Source: Glaciecola sp. XM2 (GTDB lineage Bacteria; Pseudomonadota; Gammaproteobacteria; Enterobacterales; Alteromonadaceae). Taken from it: a stretch of 64,000 nt of DNA. The notes beneath the pieces were generated by a model. It had not been told where the DNA came from. It made no database searches and worked only from the letters and a program-made list of their open reading frames with translations. Position 1 is the first letter of the stretch. The number at the start of each line of letters is the position of its first letter. This document shows, one piece after another, positions 49,941 through 58,987 of this stretch. The position numbers and the translations under genes are program-made. The stretch covers positions 62,001 to 126,000 of the forward strand of contig NZ_JAHEOJ010000026.1 of assembly GCF_018595715.1 (NCBI RefSeq), in the 5' to 3' direction.

Positions 49941-52067
49941 TTATTCAGCGTCACTTGCATTACCGTCAGCTTCTGGCGCTTTTGGCTTTTCAAGTAACTC
50001 TTTCATGCTTAAACGCACGCGGTTTTGACGATCGATTTCCATGACCTTCACATCAACCATTTGGCCTTCTGTTAAGTGGTCAGTTACTTTATTCACGCGC
50101 TCATGAGCGATTTGTGAAATGTGAACCAAACCTTCTTTACCAGGAAGCACTTCAACGAATGCACCAAAATCAACGATACGCATAACCTTACCGTGGTAAG
50201 TTGTGCCTACTTCGATTTCTGCGGTAACCTGCTTGATGCGGTCAATGGCCACGTCAGCTTTGGTTTTTTCGGTTGCGAAGATTTTGATTGTACCGTCGTC
50301 TTCAATTTCGATGTTGGTATCAGATAGCTCAGTAATAGAGCGGATAGTCGCACCGCCTTTACCAATCACGTCACGGATTTTGTCTTGGTCCACTTTCATG
50401 GTGTAAATACGCGGTGCATACTCAGACATTTCGTCACGGTGACCAGAAATCGCTTGGTCCATTACACCTAGAATATGCAAACGAGCTTCTTTTGCTTGCT
50501 TAAGTGCAATTTGCATGATTTCTTGCGTGATACCTTCAATTTTTATGTCCATTTGAAGTGCAGTGATACCGTTGGTAGTACCCGCTACTTTAAAGTCCAT
50601 GTCACCTAAGTGATCTTCATCACCTAGAATGTCTGAAAGTACAACAAAGTTCTCGTCAGATTTCACCAAACCCATCGCGATACCCGCAACAGAAGCTTTA
50701 ATGGGTACACCCGCATCCATAAGAGCAAGTGACGTACCGCACACAGACGCCATTGATGATGAACCGTTTGATTCGGTGATCTCTGATACTACGCGCACAA
50801 CGTACGGGAATTCTTCAGCAGAAGGCATAACCGCTTGAATACCGCGCTTAGCTAAACGACCGTGACCAATTTCACGACGCTTAGGAGAACCTACAAAACC
50901 GGTTTCACCTACACAGTATGGAGGGAAGTTGTAATGCAACATAAAGCGGCTATCTTCACGGCCACCTAATGCATCAATCATCTGTGCATCACGTTCAGTA
51001 CCTAAGGTTGCAACCACAATGGCTTGGGTCTCACCACGCGTAAACACAGCAGAGCCGTGAGTTCTTGGTAATAAACCTGTTGCCATGTCTAAAGCACGAA
51101 TAGTTTGTGGATCGCGTCCGTCAATACGCTTTTCGCCCGCTAAAATACGTGAACGCACCGCGTCACTTTCTAGGTCGTGGCATAAATTGCTAATTTCTTT
51201 GGCATCGAGAGTTTCATCTGCAGCAACTAAATCAGCAATCGTTTTTTCAGTGACTGCATTTACCGCATCTTTACGCTCTAGCTTATCTGATATTTGATAA
51301 GCCGCTAACATGCCTTCCAGCGCTGCTTCTTTGACTTTGTCTTTAAGTGCAGTGTTTTCTTCTGGAGCAACCCAATTCCAAGATGGGGTATTTACTTCAG
51401 CTGCGAACTCTTTTACTGCATTAATCACAGTCTGAGATTGCTCATGGCCGTACATGACTGCACCAAGCATCACATCTTCAGACAAAATATCCGCTTCAGA
51501 CTCAACCATTAGTACAGCACTTTCAGTACCTGCTACTACGAGATCTAACTGGCTGTTTTCTTGCTCAGATACACGCGTGTTTAAAATGTATTGATTGTCG
51601 GTATAACCCACACGCGCTGCACCAACAGGACCGTTAAACGGAATACCTGAGATTGCAAGTGCGGCAGATGTGCCGATAAGAGAAATTATATCCGTTGGGA
51701 TATCTGGGTTAGCAGATACAACAGTGATGATAATTTGTACTTCGTTCATGAAGCCATCAGGAAACAATGGGCGAATGGGTCTGTCGATAAGACGCGAAGT
51801 TAAGGTTTCGCTCTCTGAAGGACGTCCTTCGCGTTTGAAAAACCCACCAGGAATTTTACCTGCTGCGTAAGTTTTTTCTTGGTAATTTACCGTTAATGGA
51901 AAGAAACTTTGGTCTGGATTCGCTTCTTTTTTACCCACAACAGTGACTAATACTGCCGTGTCGTCCATGCTAGCCATTACGGCTGCGGTTGCTTGTCTAG
52001 CGATTACGCCAGTTTCTAGGGTGACAGTATGCTGACCATACTGAAAAGTTTTTGTAATAGGAGTCAC
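49941..52067 (-). CDS. pnp: polyribonucleotide nucleotidyltransferase (PNPase)
   Basis: 3'-5' phosphorolytic exoribonuclease of the RNA degradosome. Two RNase PH domains ([25 protein letters not shown]), an RNA-binding KH domain ([14 protein letters not shown]) and an S1 domain ([15 protein letters not shown]). Length 708 aa (E. coli 711). Start GTG with AGGA about 6 nt upstream. rpsO, which usually precedes pnp, is absent; the gene is led by a 334-bp stretch with an inverted repeat. Confidence 0.98.
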   Translation of the reverse strand: MTPITKTFQYGQHTVTLETGVIARQATAAVMASMDDTAVLVTVVGKKEANPDQSFFPLTVNYQEKTYAAGKIPGGFFKREGRPSESETLTSRLIDRPIRPLFPDGFMNEVQIIITVVSANPDIPTDIISLIGTSAALAISGIPFNGPVGAARVGYTDNQYILNTRVSEQENSQLDLVVAGTESAVLMVESEADILSEDVMLGAVMYGHEQSQTVINAVKEFAAEVNTPSWNWVAPEENTALKDKVKEAALEGMLAAYQISDKLERKDAVNAVTEKTIADLVAADETLDAKEISNLCHDLESDAVRSRILAGEKRIDGRDPQTIRALDMATGLLPRTHGSAVFTRGETQAIVVATLGTERDAQMIDALGGREDSRFMLHYNFPPYCVGETGFVGSPKRREIGHGRLAKRGIQAVMPSAEEFPYVVRVVSEITESNGSSSMASVCGTSLALMDAGVPIKASVAGIAMGLVKSDENFVVLSDILGDEDHLGDMDFKVAGTTNGITALQMDIKIEGITQEIMQIALKQAKEARLHILGVMDQAISGHRDEMSEYAPRIYTMKVDQDKIRDVIGKGGATIRSITELSDTNIEIEDDGTIKIFATEKTKADVAIDRIKQVTAEIEVGTTYHGKVMRIVDFGAFVEVLPGKEGLVHISQIAHERVNKVTDHLTEGQMVDVKVMEIDRQNRVRLSMKELLEKPKAPEADGNASDAE

Positions 52068-52401
52068 ACTCTATCCTTTAATTAATCATTATTTTTACGC
52101 TTATTATCGCGCGCATAGTATAGCCGCATCTGCTCACTAATACTATGACTGAGCGATTAATTCCTTTAAAAACAATTTATAAAGCGCGATTCACATTGTA
52201 TTTCACAAGCTGGCAGAACAATTGCAACGCTGTGATTATCAATGAGCAAATGCGTAAGTTACCCGAAGGTACTCATACCTATGTATGGCAACACGTGCAC
52301 AATCAGCACGCAAATAAGCCGATAGTATGAGCTACCAAGGTCGAATTTTAAGCAGTCAGAGGGCCATTTATATTGGTTTAACTTCTGACGGAGTATAGAA
52401 G
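52068..52401. other. 334-bp gene-free leader between pnp and a divergent small gene
   Basis: Contains no convincing gene. An 8-bp inverted repeat sits 50-80 bp upstream of pnp. A 61-codon frame (52145-52330, plus) has no SD and no recognisable features. I see no rpsO or remnant of it. Confidence 0.6.
52114..52147 (-). repeat. inverted repeat in the pnp leader
   Basis: CATAGTAT (52114-52121) and ATACTATG (52140-52147) are perfect inverted copies separated by 18 nt. This could be an mRNA stem-loop or a protein-binding dyad. PNPase is autoregulated through a leader hairpin in E. coli; whether this one serves that role is inference. Confidence 0.4.
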
Positions 52402-52770
52402 ATGACATTTAAACGAGTTGACGATTTTAGAGTGCAGCCGTGCGCGGTGGAATATTTGCTGTTATATATTTCATGCTCAAGCTTTATTTTAGTGAGCACC
52501 GCGAGTCTGTTAGGGCACATTAATGCCCCAACCGCCTTTGCAAGCCTGTTAGTGTTTGCCGGTATTGCCGCCTTTTTGATTGCTTGTAGAATCAAACGCC
52601 GACAACGAGCCTCGCTTTTTTACATGGAATGGCTAAGCGGTCTGTCTAAAAATGAATTTTTAGAATTAAAACATCGCGTCAAATGCAACAGCCAAGAACA
52701 CCAATGCATCGCGCAGTTGCATGAAATTGATAAGGCTAAAAATAAAGGGAAAGCACCTACGCTAGCATAG
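52402..52770 (+). CDS. small membrane protein, unknown function
   Basis: Predicted 122-aa inner-membrane protein with two hydrophobic segments (about residues 17-38 and 45-63) followed by a charged cytoplasmic tail (ACRIKRRQRAS...). I do not recognise the family. ATG is preceded by GGAG about 8 nt away. Convergent with the NhaR-like gene. Alone between pnp and the regulator. Confidence 0.65.
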   Translation: MTFKRVDDFRVQPCAVEYLLLYISCSSFILVSTASLLGHINAPTAFASLLVFAGIAAFLIACRIKRRQRASLFYMEWLSGLSKNEFLELKHRVKCNSQEHQCIAQLHEIDKAKNKGKAPTLA

Positions 52771-52789
52771 GCACTAATATAGCGCTGGT

Positions 52790-53692
52790 TTATTTGAAGA
52801 TAACGTCTCTGGCGGTGCTGCATATTGCAGCCACGGCGGGGTGACTAACCTTACGCTCGGCGGATATCGCATAAAACTTCTGTTTGATATCCGATAAACG
52901 CCCAATTATCTCCAATCCAAAAGTCTCTTTTACTTCATCCTCAATAATGCTTGGCATGAAAAACACCCCAAAACCCGCTTTACCAAAAGACTTCATCAAC
53001 GCACTGTCGTCGTACTGCCCTTTAATAATTGGGTAAATATTGGAGTCATGGCACCACTTATCAAACAGTTGCCGAATTGCGTATTGTTTTGTTGGTAACA
53101 AGACCGGCGCCTCGTTTAAGCAGGCGGGGAAAGGACCTGACAATTTTGCCGCCAGACTTGGAGCCGCAAAAAATGACAAATCGGATTGTCCTAAATAGTG
53201 ATTATATGCTTTGACGCTAAATGCGCTGGAAAGCGGCGTATCGGTTAACACCATATCCACTTCATGCACTGCAAGTTCGCCTAAAATGGCCTCTACAGGC
53301 CCTTCTTTGCACATCATGCTGACGTCTTGCGACAACATTAACGCCGGCTCTAAAATCTTATAGACAATGGTTTTAGGTAGCGCACTGGCTGCACTGACAA
53401 TAAATTCTGATGTTCCAACTAATGGCGCACCGCGCAACACATCGGTTAACTCCTTGCCTAGCTCAAAAATATCATCGGCGTATCTGAGCACCAACCTGCC
53501 GGTTTCTGTGAGTCGTAAACGTCGCCCTACTCTGTCGAACAAAGGCTGCCCAATGCGTTCTTCAAGCATACTGAGCTGGCCACTAATAGTCTGAGGTGTA
53601 ATGAAAAGCTTATCTGCCGCGCGGGCAATACTACCTTCAGTCGCCACAACCCAAAAATAGTGGAGATGTTTATAATTTAAATTTTCCGCCAT
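52790..53692 (-). CDS. nhaR: NhaR-like LysR transcriptional regulator
   Basis: LysR-type activator of the NhaR subgroup (E. coli NhaR senses Na+ and activates nhaA). N-terminal LNYKHLHYFWVVATEGSIAR and TPQTISGQLSMLEERI match the subgroup's helix-turn-helix. ATG 53692 gives 300 aa, matching homologues; a 22-codon upstream frame lacks support. SD is weak. No nhaA is nearby, so its target is unknown. Confidence 0.85.
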   Translation of the reverse strand: MAENLNYKHLHYFWVVATEGSIARAADKLFITPQTISGQLSMLEERIGQPLFDRVGRRLRLTETGRLVLRYADDIFELGKELTDVLRGAPLVGTSEFIVSAASALPKTIVYKILEPALMLSQDVSMMCKEGPVEAILGELAVHEVDMVLTDTPLSSAFSVKAYNHYLGQSDLSFFAAPSLAAKLSGPFPACLNEAPVLLPTKQYAIRQLFDKWCHDSNIYPIIKGQYDDSALMKSFGKAGFGVFFMPSIIEDEVKETFGLEIIGRLSDIKQKFYAISAERKVSHPAVAAICSTARDVIFK

Positions 53693-53865
53693 GCTTATTA
53701 TTCTACCTTCATGCTCATCAGACGATTGTTGTGTGGGTCGGTAAACAAACCTTGCCACTCAAATAGCTCAGTTTTTCCGAATACTCTTTATACATATATT
53801 CGAATTTAATCGTTCACTTTTTATTGATATTGTTAAAAGGTTAGAAAAAGAAACCTGATAGCGAT

Positions 53866-54204
53866 ATGAATTACACGTTAGATGTAACAAACCTAAGATT
53901 AAAAGAAAGTGAGCACGAGATGATTGAGACTCGCTTGGGTCTTAGCTTGTCTAGATTCGCTAGTCTCATTGCGCAAAGCAACATTGCTTTCAGTGCTGGT
54001 TCGGCCGATATGAAGCAATCGGCAATACACTGTGAAATCACTCTTAAGCTGCAATCAGGCTATAAAATTGACATCAGGGATGACGCAAAAAGTGTCGAAT
54101 TGGCTTTCACACAAGCCCTTCAACGTTCAAAACGCTCCATAGAAAGGCATCTTCGCCATCATCGCGGCCCTCGATTAGGCTCGAGTATGACGACGCGTAC
54201 CTAA
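53866..54204 (+). CDS. HPF/RaiA-like ribosome-associated protein
   Basis: 112-aa protein resembling the short hibernation-promoting-factor fold: MNYTLDVTNLRLKESEHEMI, HCEITLKLQSGYKIDIRDDA, then helix AFTQALQRSKRSIERHLRHH. It ends in a basic tail typical of ribosome binding. The assignment is from pattern only. Divergent from the NhaR-like gene. It is not in the usual rpoN-hpf or raiA locus. Confidence 0.6.
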   Translation: MNYTLDVTNLRLKESEHEMIETRLGLSLSRFASLIAQSNIAFSAGSADMKQSAIHCEITLKLQSGYKIDIRDDAKSVELAFTQALQRSKRSIERHLRHHRGPRLGSSMTTRT

Positions 54205-54299
54205 GCGACTTAGCGACTTTTCACACCTATACTCCTATTTAAAATACTCCTTTTTAAACGCTAACAACGTCAGATCGTGCTCGCCGCTTCTCACCATAC

Positions 54300-54728
54300 C
54301 TAGCCTAACTGCTTCTTGACCAAGCAGATGTTCAGATAGGCCCCAAGCAATACGCCAATCAAATAGGCAAATAAATCGCTAACTTTAAAGCCGAACCCTA
54401 ATATTAGTCCGCCAAGGGTTGTATGGCGGATATCATTGATCCATTGGGCCTGATAGAGCTGTGAAAATTCGATACAAAAGCAAAAAACCAAGGCAAACAG
54501 TGCTTGAGCAGCTACTTGCAGAGATGGCCTTAAAAAGCAAACACCCCAATAGATTAAACAAGCCCAAAGTGCATCCCCAACGTATAGATGAACAAAGCTT
54601 GAAGGTGCGACAAAACTGCTACGTGACAGCAAACCCAAAAGGATGGTGATACCAATGGCTAAGCTATAAATGATAGATGCACGAATGTTGATTGCCTTTC
54701 CCTCTTTTAAGCGTGGTTTGCGAAACAC
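54300..54728 (-). CDS. DUF2809 membrane protein
   Basis: Polytopic membrane protein (142 aa, about five hydrophobic segments) with the DUF2809 pattern: GLLSRSS near the first helix, YVGDALWACLIYWGV, FCIEFSQLYQAQWI. Function unknown. GTG start (54726-54728), 6 nt after the ybaK-like stop, so likely co-transcribed. Confidence 0.8.
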   Translation of the reverse strand: MFRKPRLKEGKAINIRASIIYSLAIGITILLGLLSRSSFVAPSSFVHLYVGDALWACLIYWGVCFLRPSLQVAAQALFALVFCFCIEFSQLYQAQWINDIRHTTLGGLILGFGFKVSDLFAYLIGVLLGAYLNICLVKKQLG

Positions 54729-54734
54729 ACTACA

Positions 54735-55202
54735 TTATCGTCCAATTTTGCCATACACTGCACCGGTGATATTCACAAGATCACTGGGCCTAAGTTCTAT
54801 TTCTAGTCCCCTTCGACCAGCACTTACATATATGGTTTCGAAGCTTTGTGCGCTTGCATCAACAATCGTTCTGAGGCGCTTTTTCTGTCCTAAGGGGCTT
54901 ACGCCTCCCAATACATATCCCGTTGTTCGTTCTACCAAGGCTTTATCGGCCATGACTGCTTTTTTTGCGCCAACTACTTTAGCCAGATGCTTCATGCTTA
55001 ACATACATGCAACGGGCACTACGGCGACAATCAGCTCATGAGAGTCTAGAGAAACCACTAGTGTCTTAAAGACTCTAATGGCAGACACGCCAAGCTTATC
55101 AGACGCCTCTTGCCCATATGAATCAATCGAATCATCGTGTTCATACTCGTGCACCTTATATTCGATTTTGTGTTTTTTAACGCTTATGATACCTGGAGTC
55201 AT
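54735..55202 (-). CDS. ybaK: Cys-tRNA(Pro) deacylase YbaK
   Basis: Trans-acting editing protein that hydrolyses mischarged Cys-tRNA-Pro, YbaK/EbsC family. KTLVVSLDSHELIVAVVPV contains the editing-site Lys; LGGVSPLGQKKRLRT is the family's C-terminal motif. ATG at 55202 (155 aa, MTPGIISVKKHKIEYKVHEY) aligns with E. coli YbaK (159); a 33-codon extension would run into the tRNA terminator. Confidence 0.92.
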   Translation of the reverse strand: MTPGIISVKKHKIEYKVHEYEHDDSIDSYGQEASDKLGVSAIRVFKTLVVSLDSHELIVAVVPVACMLSMKHLAKVVGAKKAVMADKALVERTTGYVLGGVSPLGQKKRLRTIVDASAQSFETIYVSAGRRGLEIELRPSDLVNITGAVYGKIGR

Positions 55203-55284
55203 AATCTCCGCTTTTTGCAAGTAACATGAACTAACGTGACTTGTGCGTTGCACGGATGTCGCTAACACCGTCCTTGGCACATAA

Positions 55285-55317
55285 AAAAAGAGGTAAGCCA
55301 CTAGCTTACCTCTTTTT
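55285..55317 (-). terminator. terminator after tRNA-Leu
   Basis: A 14-bp stem AAAAAGAGGTAAGC with its complement, loop CACTA, then T tract on the minus strand. It closes the secG-tRNA-Leu transcript. Confidence 0.92.
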
Positions 55318-55320
55318 AAT

Positions 55321-55406
55321 TGGTGCGGAAAGCGGGACTTGAACCCGCACGAGCATAGCTCACCACCCCCTCAAGATGGCGTGTCTACCAATTCCACCAC
55401 TTCCGC
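55321..55406 (-). tRNA. leuU: tRNA-Leu (anticodon GAG)
   Basis: The minus strand folds as a class II tRNA: acceptor GCGGAAG with TTTCCGC, anticodon stem CCATC/GGTGG and loop TTGAGGG, giving anticodon GAG (55370-55372). It has a long variable arm, T-loop GGTTCAAGTCC and an encoded CCA end. It reads CUU/CUC codons. It lies 10 bp after secG, as leuU does in E. coli. Confidence 0.97.
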
Positions 55407-55416
55407 GTATTTGTCA

Positions 55417-55806
55417 TTAATTAGGGATATCAGACTCTACCTGATCATCTTCAGCTTGAATAGGCTGAACTTCAGTCCCTGGAATATCTGATTCATTAGG
55501 CACTGGCGGTGCAACCGGCACGACCTGCTCTAATGGAATATCGATATTCTGAAACTCGTCTACTTCATCACCACGGTTAGCAGAGATGCTACCAATGATA
55601 AGGCTTATCAAGAAAAAACATGTGGCTAAAATAGCCGTGGTGCGCGTCATGAAGTTACCCGAGCCGCTAGAACCAAATACGGTGTTTGAACCACCAGCAC
55701 CGAATGAAGCACCCATATCTGCGCCCTTGCCCTGTTGAATCAGTACAAAACCAATCAACAACAGTGCCACAATCAAGTACGCCACTAATAAAACTTCATA
55801 AATCAT
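55417..55806 (-). CDS. secG: protein-export membrane protein SecG
   Basis: Auxiliary subunit of the SecYEG translocon. Two transmembrane helices (LVAYLIVALLLIGFVLIQQ; ILATCFFLISLIIG) with the loop GKGADMGASFGAGGSNTVFG. ATG at 55806 is preceded by AGAGGAAA; the upstream extension is rejected. Length is 129 aa with an acidic, Pro-rich C-terminal tail longer than E. coli (110). Follows tpiA by 11 nt. Confidence 0.95.
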   Translation of the reverse strand: MIYEVLLVAYLIVALLLIGFVLIQQGKGADMGASFGAGGSNTVFGSSGSGNFMTRTTAILATCFFLISLIIGSISANRGDEVDEFQNIDIPLEQVVPVAPPVPNESDIPGTEVQPIQAEDDQVESDIPN

Positions 55807-55817
55807 GTTATTTCCTC

Positions 55818-56555
55818 TTAACTTGCCGCTTGGCAAATTACGTTAAAATCGTCAATTTTCAAACTAGCGCCCCCAATTAGGCCGCCGTCTATATCTTTCT
55901 GTGCAAGCAATGCCGTTGCATTTGATGCATTTAAACTACCGCCATATAACAATCGCATTTGCGACGCTTTAGCGTTTTTTTGCGTTAGGTATTCACGAAT
56001 AAAACCGTGTACCTCTTGTGCTTGCTCCGGTGTTGCTGTTTTGCCCGTGCCTATTGCCCAAATGGGCTCGTAAGCAATCGTAGTCAGCTTTTCAAAAAAG
56101 GCATCACCACATTGCGCTAACACTGCATCTAGCTGTGCTTGCACGTAAGCAAACACGTCACCGTTTTCCCTTACCTCTAAGGGTTCACCAATACAAAGTA
56201 TAGGCTTAATATTAGAACTCAATGCATTGGCCATCTTTTTTGCCACGACTGCATTGCTTTCATTATGATCTTGTCGACGTTCTGAGTGACCAATAATCAC
56301 ATATTCAACCGATAAGTCTTGCAACATCTGCAGAGATACATCTCCGGTGTGAGCACCTTTTTCATGCTCACTGCAATCTTGCGCACCTATTGAGAACTTG
56401 TTTTGTGACGCTAACCCAAGGTATGGATAGGGCAAACAAAGCAGAACATCAGCGCTTTGAGGGACATTAAGCTGTTCTATAAACGTGTTGAGTAATGCTC
56501 GGTCGCCATTCATTTTCCAATTACCTGCAACCAACTTTCTGCGCACTTCACTCAT
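55818..56555 (-). CDS. tpiA: triosephosphate isomerase
   Basis: Glycolytic TIM-barrel enzyme interconverting DHAP and G3P. NWKMNG near the N-terminus (catalytic Lys), GHSERR (catalytic His), AYEPIWAIGTGK (catalytic Glu) and LYGGSLNASN (phosphate-binding). Length 245 aa. tpiA between glmM and secG is a common gammaproteobacterial order. Confidence 0.97.
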   Translation of the reverse strand: MSEVRRKLVAGNWKMNGDRALLNTFIEQLNVPQSADVLLCLPYPYLGLASQNKFSIGAQDCSEHEKGAHTGDVSLQMLQDLSVEYVIIGHSERRQDHNESNAVVAKKMANALSSNIKPILCIGEPLEVRENGDVFAYVQAQLDAVLAQCGDAFFEKLTTIAYEPIWAIGTGKTATPEQAQEVHGFIREYLTQKNAKASQMRLLYGGSLNASNATALLAQKDIDGGLIGGASLKIDDFNVICQAAS

Positions 56556-56648
56556 ACCTTGAACTCCTTGCGTGCCCCTTGCTCAAAAGCGGCGCTGATA
56601 TTAACCAACCACAGCAAATTATACAAGCAAGTTGACGAATATTTTATG

Positions 56649-57992
56649 CTAAATGTCTAGTGCTTTCACTTCATCAGCGATAGCGTTTGCCCATTGATCA
56701 GATATTTCTCTTTCTTGTGCTTCGACCATAACGCGGATCAATGGCTCTGTACCACTTTTTCTAAGCAGCACTCTTCCGGTATTGCCCATTGCGTTTTCTG
56801 CGGTCTTTACCGCATTTATAACTGACTGAGCCTGCAATGGATCTGATGCCCCCGCCTGATACTTCACGTTAATCAAACGCTGTGGGAATTTAATAAAGCC
56901 AGACGCTAACTCGCTCAATGTCATTTGTGCTCTGAGCATCGCCGCAACAACTTGCAAACCGGCAACAATGCCATCACCGGTAGACGCATAGTTTAAATTC
57001 AACACGTGGCCCGAGCTTTCACCGCCTATTGACCAGCCGTTTCTACTGAGTAGCTCAAATACATAGCGGTCACCCACGTTCGCGCGGGCGAACGGAATGC
57101 CTAATTGTTCTAAACCAAGCTCCATACCCAAGTTCGACATTTTGGTGCCTACAACGCCGCCTTTTAAAATACCTGACTTGAGTGCGTCGCGCGCAATAAT
57201 GAAGATGATTTGGTCACCATCAATCACCTGTCCGTGCTCGTCAACCATCATAATCCGGTCGCCATCGCCATCTAGCGCAAAACCAAAATCGGCTGAGTGC
57301 TCTTTTACTGCCTCAATACAGTTACGAAGAGAGGTTGCACCCACTTGATGATTAATGTTGATGCCATCTGGCGAAGTGCCAATTTCAATTACATTTGCAC
57401 CTAGCTCGCTTAGCACACTCGGCGCAATGTGATAAGTGGCGCCATGTGCACAATCAACGACAATTTTTAGCCCTTTAAGAGAAAGATCTGTAGGAAAGGT
57501 GCCCTTGCAATACTCAATGTAACGACCTGCAGCATCACTTACTCGGCTTGCTTTTCCTAACTTATCGCTCTGCACACAGGTCATTGGCTGCTGCATTTGC
57601 TGCTCAATCGCCAGCTCGATATCGTCATCGAGCTTTTGCCCTTGGGCAGAGAAAAACTTAATGCCGTTATCATAATAGGGATTATGTGAGGCACTGATCA
57701 CAATGCCCGCTTCAGAACGAAAGGTTTTGGTAAGATAGGCAATCGCAGGCGTTGGCATGGGGCCGAGTAGACCAATATTAATGCCCGCTGCAGACAGACC
57801 GGCCTCTAGAGAAGATTCAAGCATATAACCACTGATACGCGTGTCTTTGCCAATCAATACTTTGTTGGTGCCGCTCCCTGCTAAGACTTTCCCTGCTGCC
57901 CAACCTAATTTTGTGACAAACTCAGGGTTGATAACACTTTCGCCAACCTTGCCACGAATTCCATCTGTACCAAAATATTGTCTTGCTGACAT
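56649..57992 (-). CDS. glmM: phosphoglucosamine mutase
   Basis: Converts glucosamine-6-P to glucosamine-1-P for UDP-GlcNAc synthesis. N-terminal [12 protein letters not shown]; phosphoserine Ser102 in ISASHNP; metal loop DGDGDR; C-terminal [12 protein letters not shown]. Length 447 aa (E. coli 445). It starts 11 nt after folP. Confidence 0.97.
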   Translation of the reverse strand: MSARQYFGTDGIRGKVGESVINPEFVTKLGWAAGKVLAGSGTNKVLIGKDTRISGYMLESSLEAGLSAAGINIGLLGPMPTPAIAYLTKTFRSEAGIVISASHNPYYDNGIKFFSAQGQKLDDDIELAIEQQMQQPMTCVQSDKLGKASRVSDAAGRYIEYCKGTFPTDLSLKGLKIVVDCAHGATYHIAPSVLSELGANVIEIGTSPDGININHQVGATSLRNCIEAVKEHSADFGFALDGDGDRIMMVDEHGQVIDGDQIIFIIARDALKSGILKGGVVGTKMSNLGMELGLEQLGIPFARANVGDRYVFELLSRNGWSIGGESSGHVLNLNYASTGDGIVAGLQVVAAMLRAQMTLSELASGFIKFPQRLINVKYQAGASDPLQAQSVINAVKTAENAMGNTGRVLLRKSGTEPLIRVMVEAQEREISDQWANAIADEVKALDI

Positions 57993-58003
57993 TGATGTTC
58001 CTT

Positions 58004-58843
58004 TTATGCTACTTGATTAATTTTTTCGATAATTTTGACCACATCCATGGCCTCTTTTACATCATGTACTCTAAGCACACTCGCACCTGACATAGACGCA
58101 AGGGTATTAACGCAAACGTCGCCTGCGATCCTATCATCTACTTTTTTATTTAGTAAGTCACCTATCATCGACTTTCGTGACATGCCTGCCATGACGGGTA
58201 AGTCAAACTCGGTAAACCGAATAAAGTGTTTGAGCATTTGATAATTATGATCGAGGGTCTTACCAAAACCAAAACCCGGATCCAGCATGATTTGCTTATA
58301 GTGAAAACCAGCATGCGTTAAACGCTCTAACTGCTGGCGAAAGAACTCCACTACCTCATCGACAACCGAATCATACTGAGGTCCATTTTGCATGGTCAAA
58401 GGTGTGCCTTGCATATGCATAATGCAGCTTGGAATATTGTGCTTAGCCGCCAATTCTGCCGCAGTTTCTAGTGCACCTGGCTGCGATAGCGCGCGAACAT
58501 CGTTAATCAATCCTGCGCCATGGGCAGCAGCTTCTGACATGACGGTTGCTTTGCTAGTATCGACTGAAATGATGACATCGAAACGTTTTGAAATTGCGTC
58601 AATTACCGGAATGACGCGAGATAACTCTTCGTCCTCACCCACCGGTGTCGCACCAGGACGCGTAGATTCGCCGCCTACATCGATGAAGGTCGCGCCTTGC
58701 TCGCACATAAATGCACATTGACTGATTGCAGAGTCTATATTGTCAAATTTACCGCCATCTGAAAATGAGTCGGGGGTGACATTTAAAATGCCCATCACTT
58801 TTGGCGCGTCGAACACGACTTTTTTATTTCTAAACGTCATCAT
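58004..58843 (-). CDS. folP: dihydropteroate synthase
   Basis: Folate-pathway enzyme condensing p-aminobenzoate with dihydropterin pyrophosphate. [14 protein letters not shown] near residue 18, then GGESTRPGA and DPGFGFGKT. Length 279 aa (E. coli 282). Separated from ftsH by a clear terminator, so it probably has its own promoter. Confidence 0.97.
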   Translation of the reverse strand: MMTFRNKKVVFDAPKVMGILNVTPDSFSDGGKFDNIDSAISQCAFMCEQGATFIDVGGESTRPGATPVGEDEELSRVIPVIDAISKRFDVIISVDTSKATVMSEAAAHGAGLINDVRALSQPGALETAAELAAKHNIPSCIMHMQGTPLTMQNGPQYDSVVDEVVEFFRQQLERLTHAGFHYKQIMLDPGFGFGKTLDHNYQMLKHFIRFTEFDLPVMAGMSRKSMIGDLLNKKVDDRIAGDVCVNTLASMSGASVLRVHDVKEAMDVVKIIEKINQVA

Positions 58844-58945
58844 AATAATTCATGCCTTTTACCCGCACAGGACCACGCATAATAACGCAATTTAAAAGAA
58901 ATGTTCAGGTATTAGCGCCCAAAATTTGTGCACTTGAGCATAAAC

Positions 58946-58974
58946 AAAAACACCGGCATAAGCCGGTGTTTTTT
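58946..58974 (-). terminator. ftsH terminator
   Basis: Stem AAAAACACCGGC / GCCGGTGTTTTT with loop ATAA, T tract on the minus strand, 15 bp beyond the ftsH stop. Confidence 0.92.
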
Positions 58975-58987
58975 CGTACGTATTTGC

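Noticed and set aside
52145-52330. 61-codon plus-strand frame upstream of pnp
   Set aside because: No SD or family features, and it overlaps the inverted repeat of the pnp leader.
55321-55406. tRNA-Leu as an integration site explaining the accessory block
   Set aside because: I found no second copy of the tRNA 3' end between 52 and 55 kb and no integrase gene, so no mobile element can be supported.
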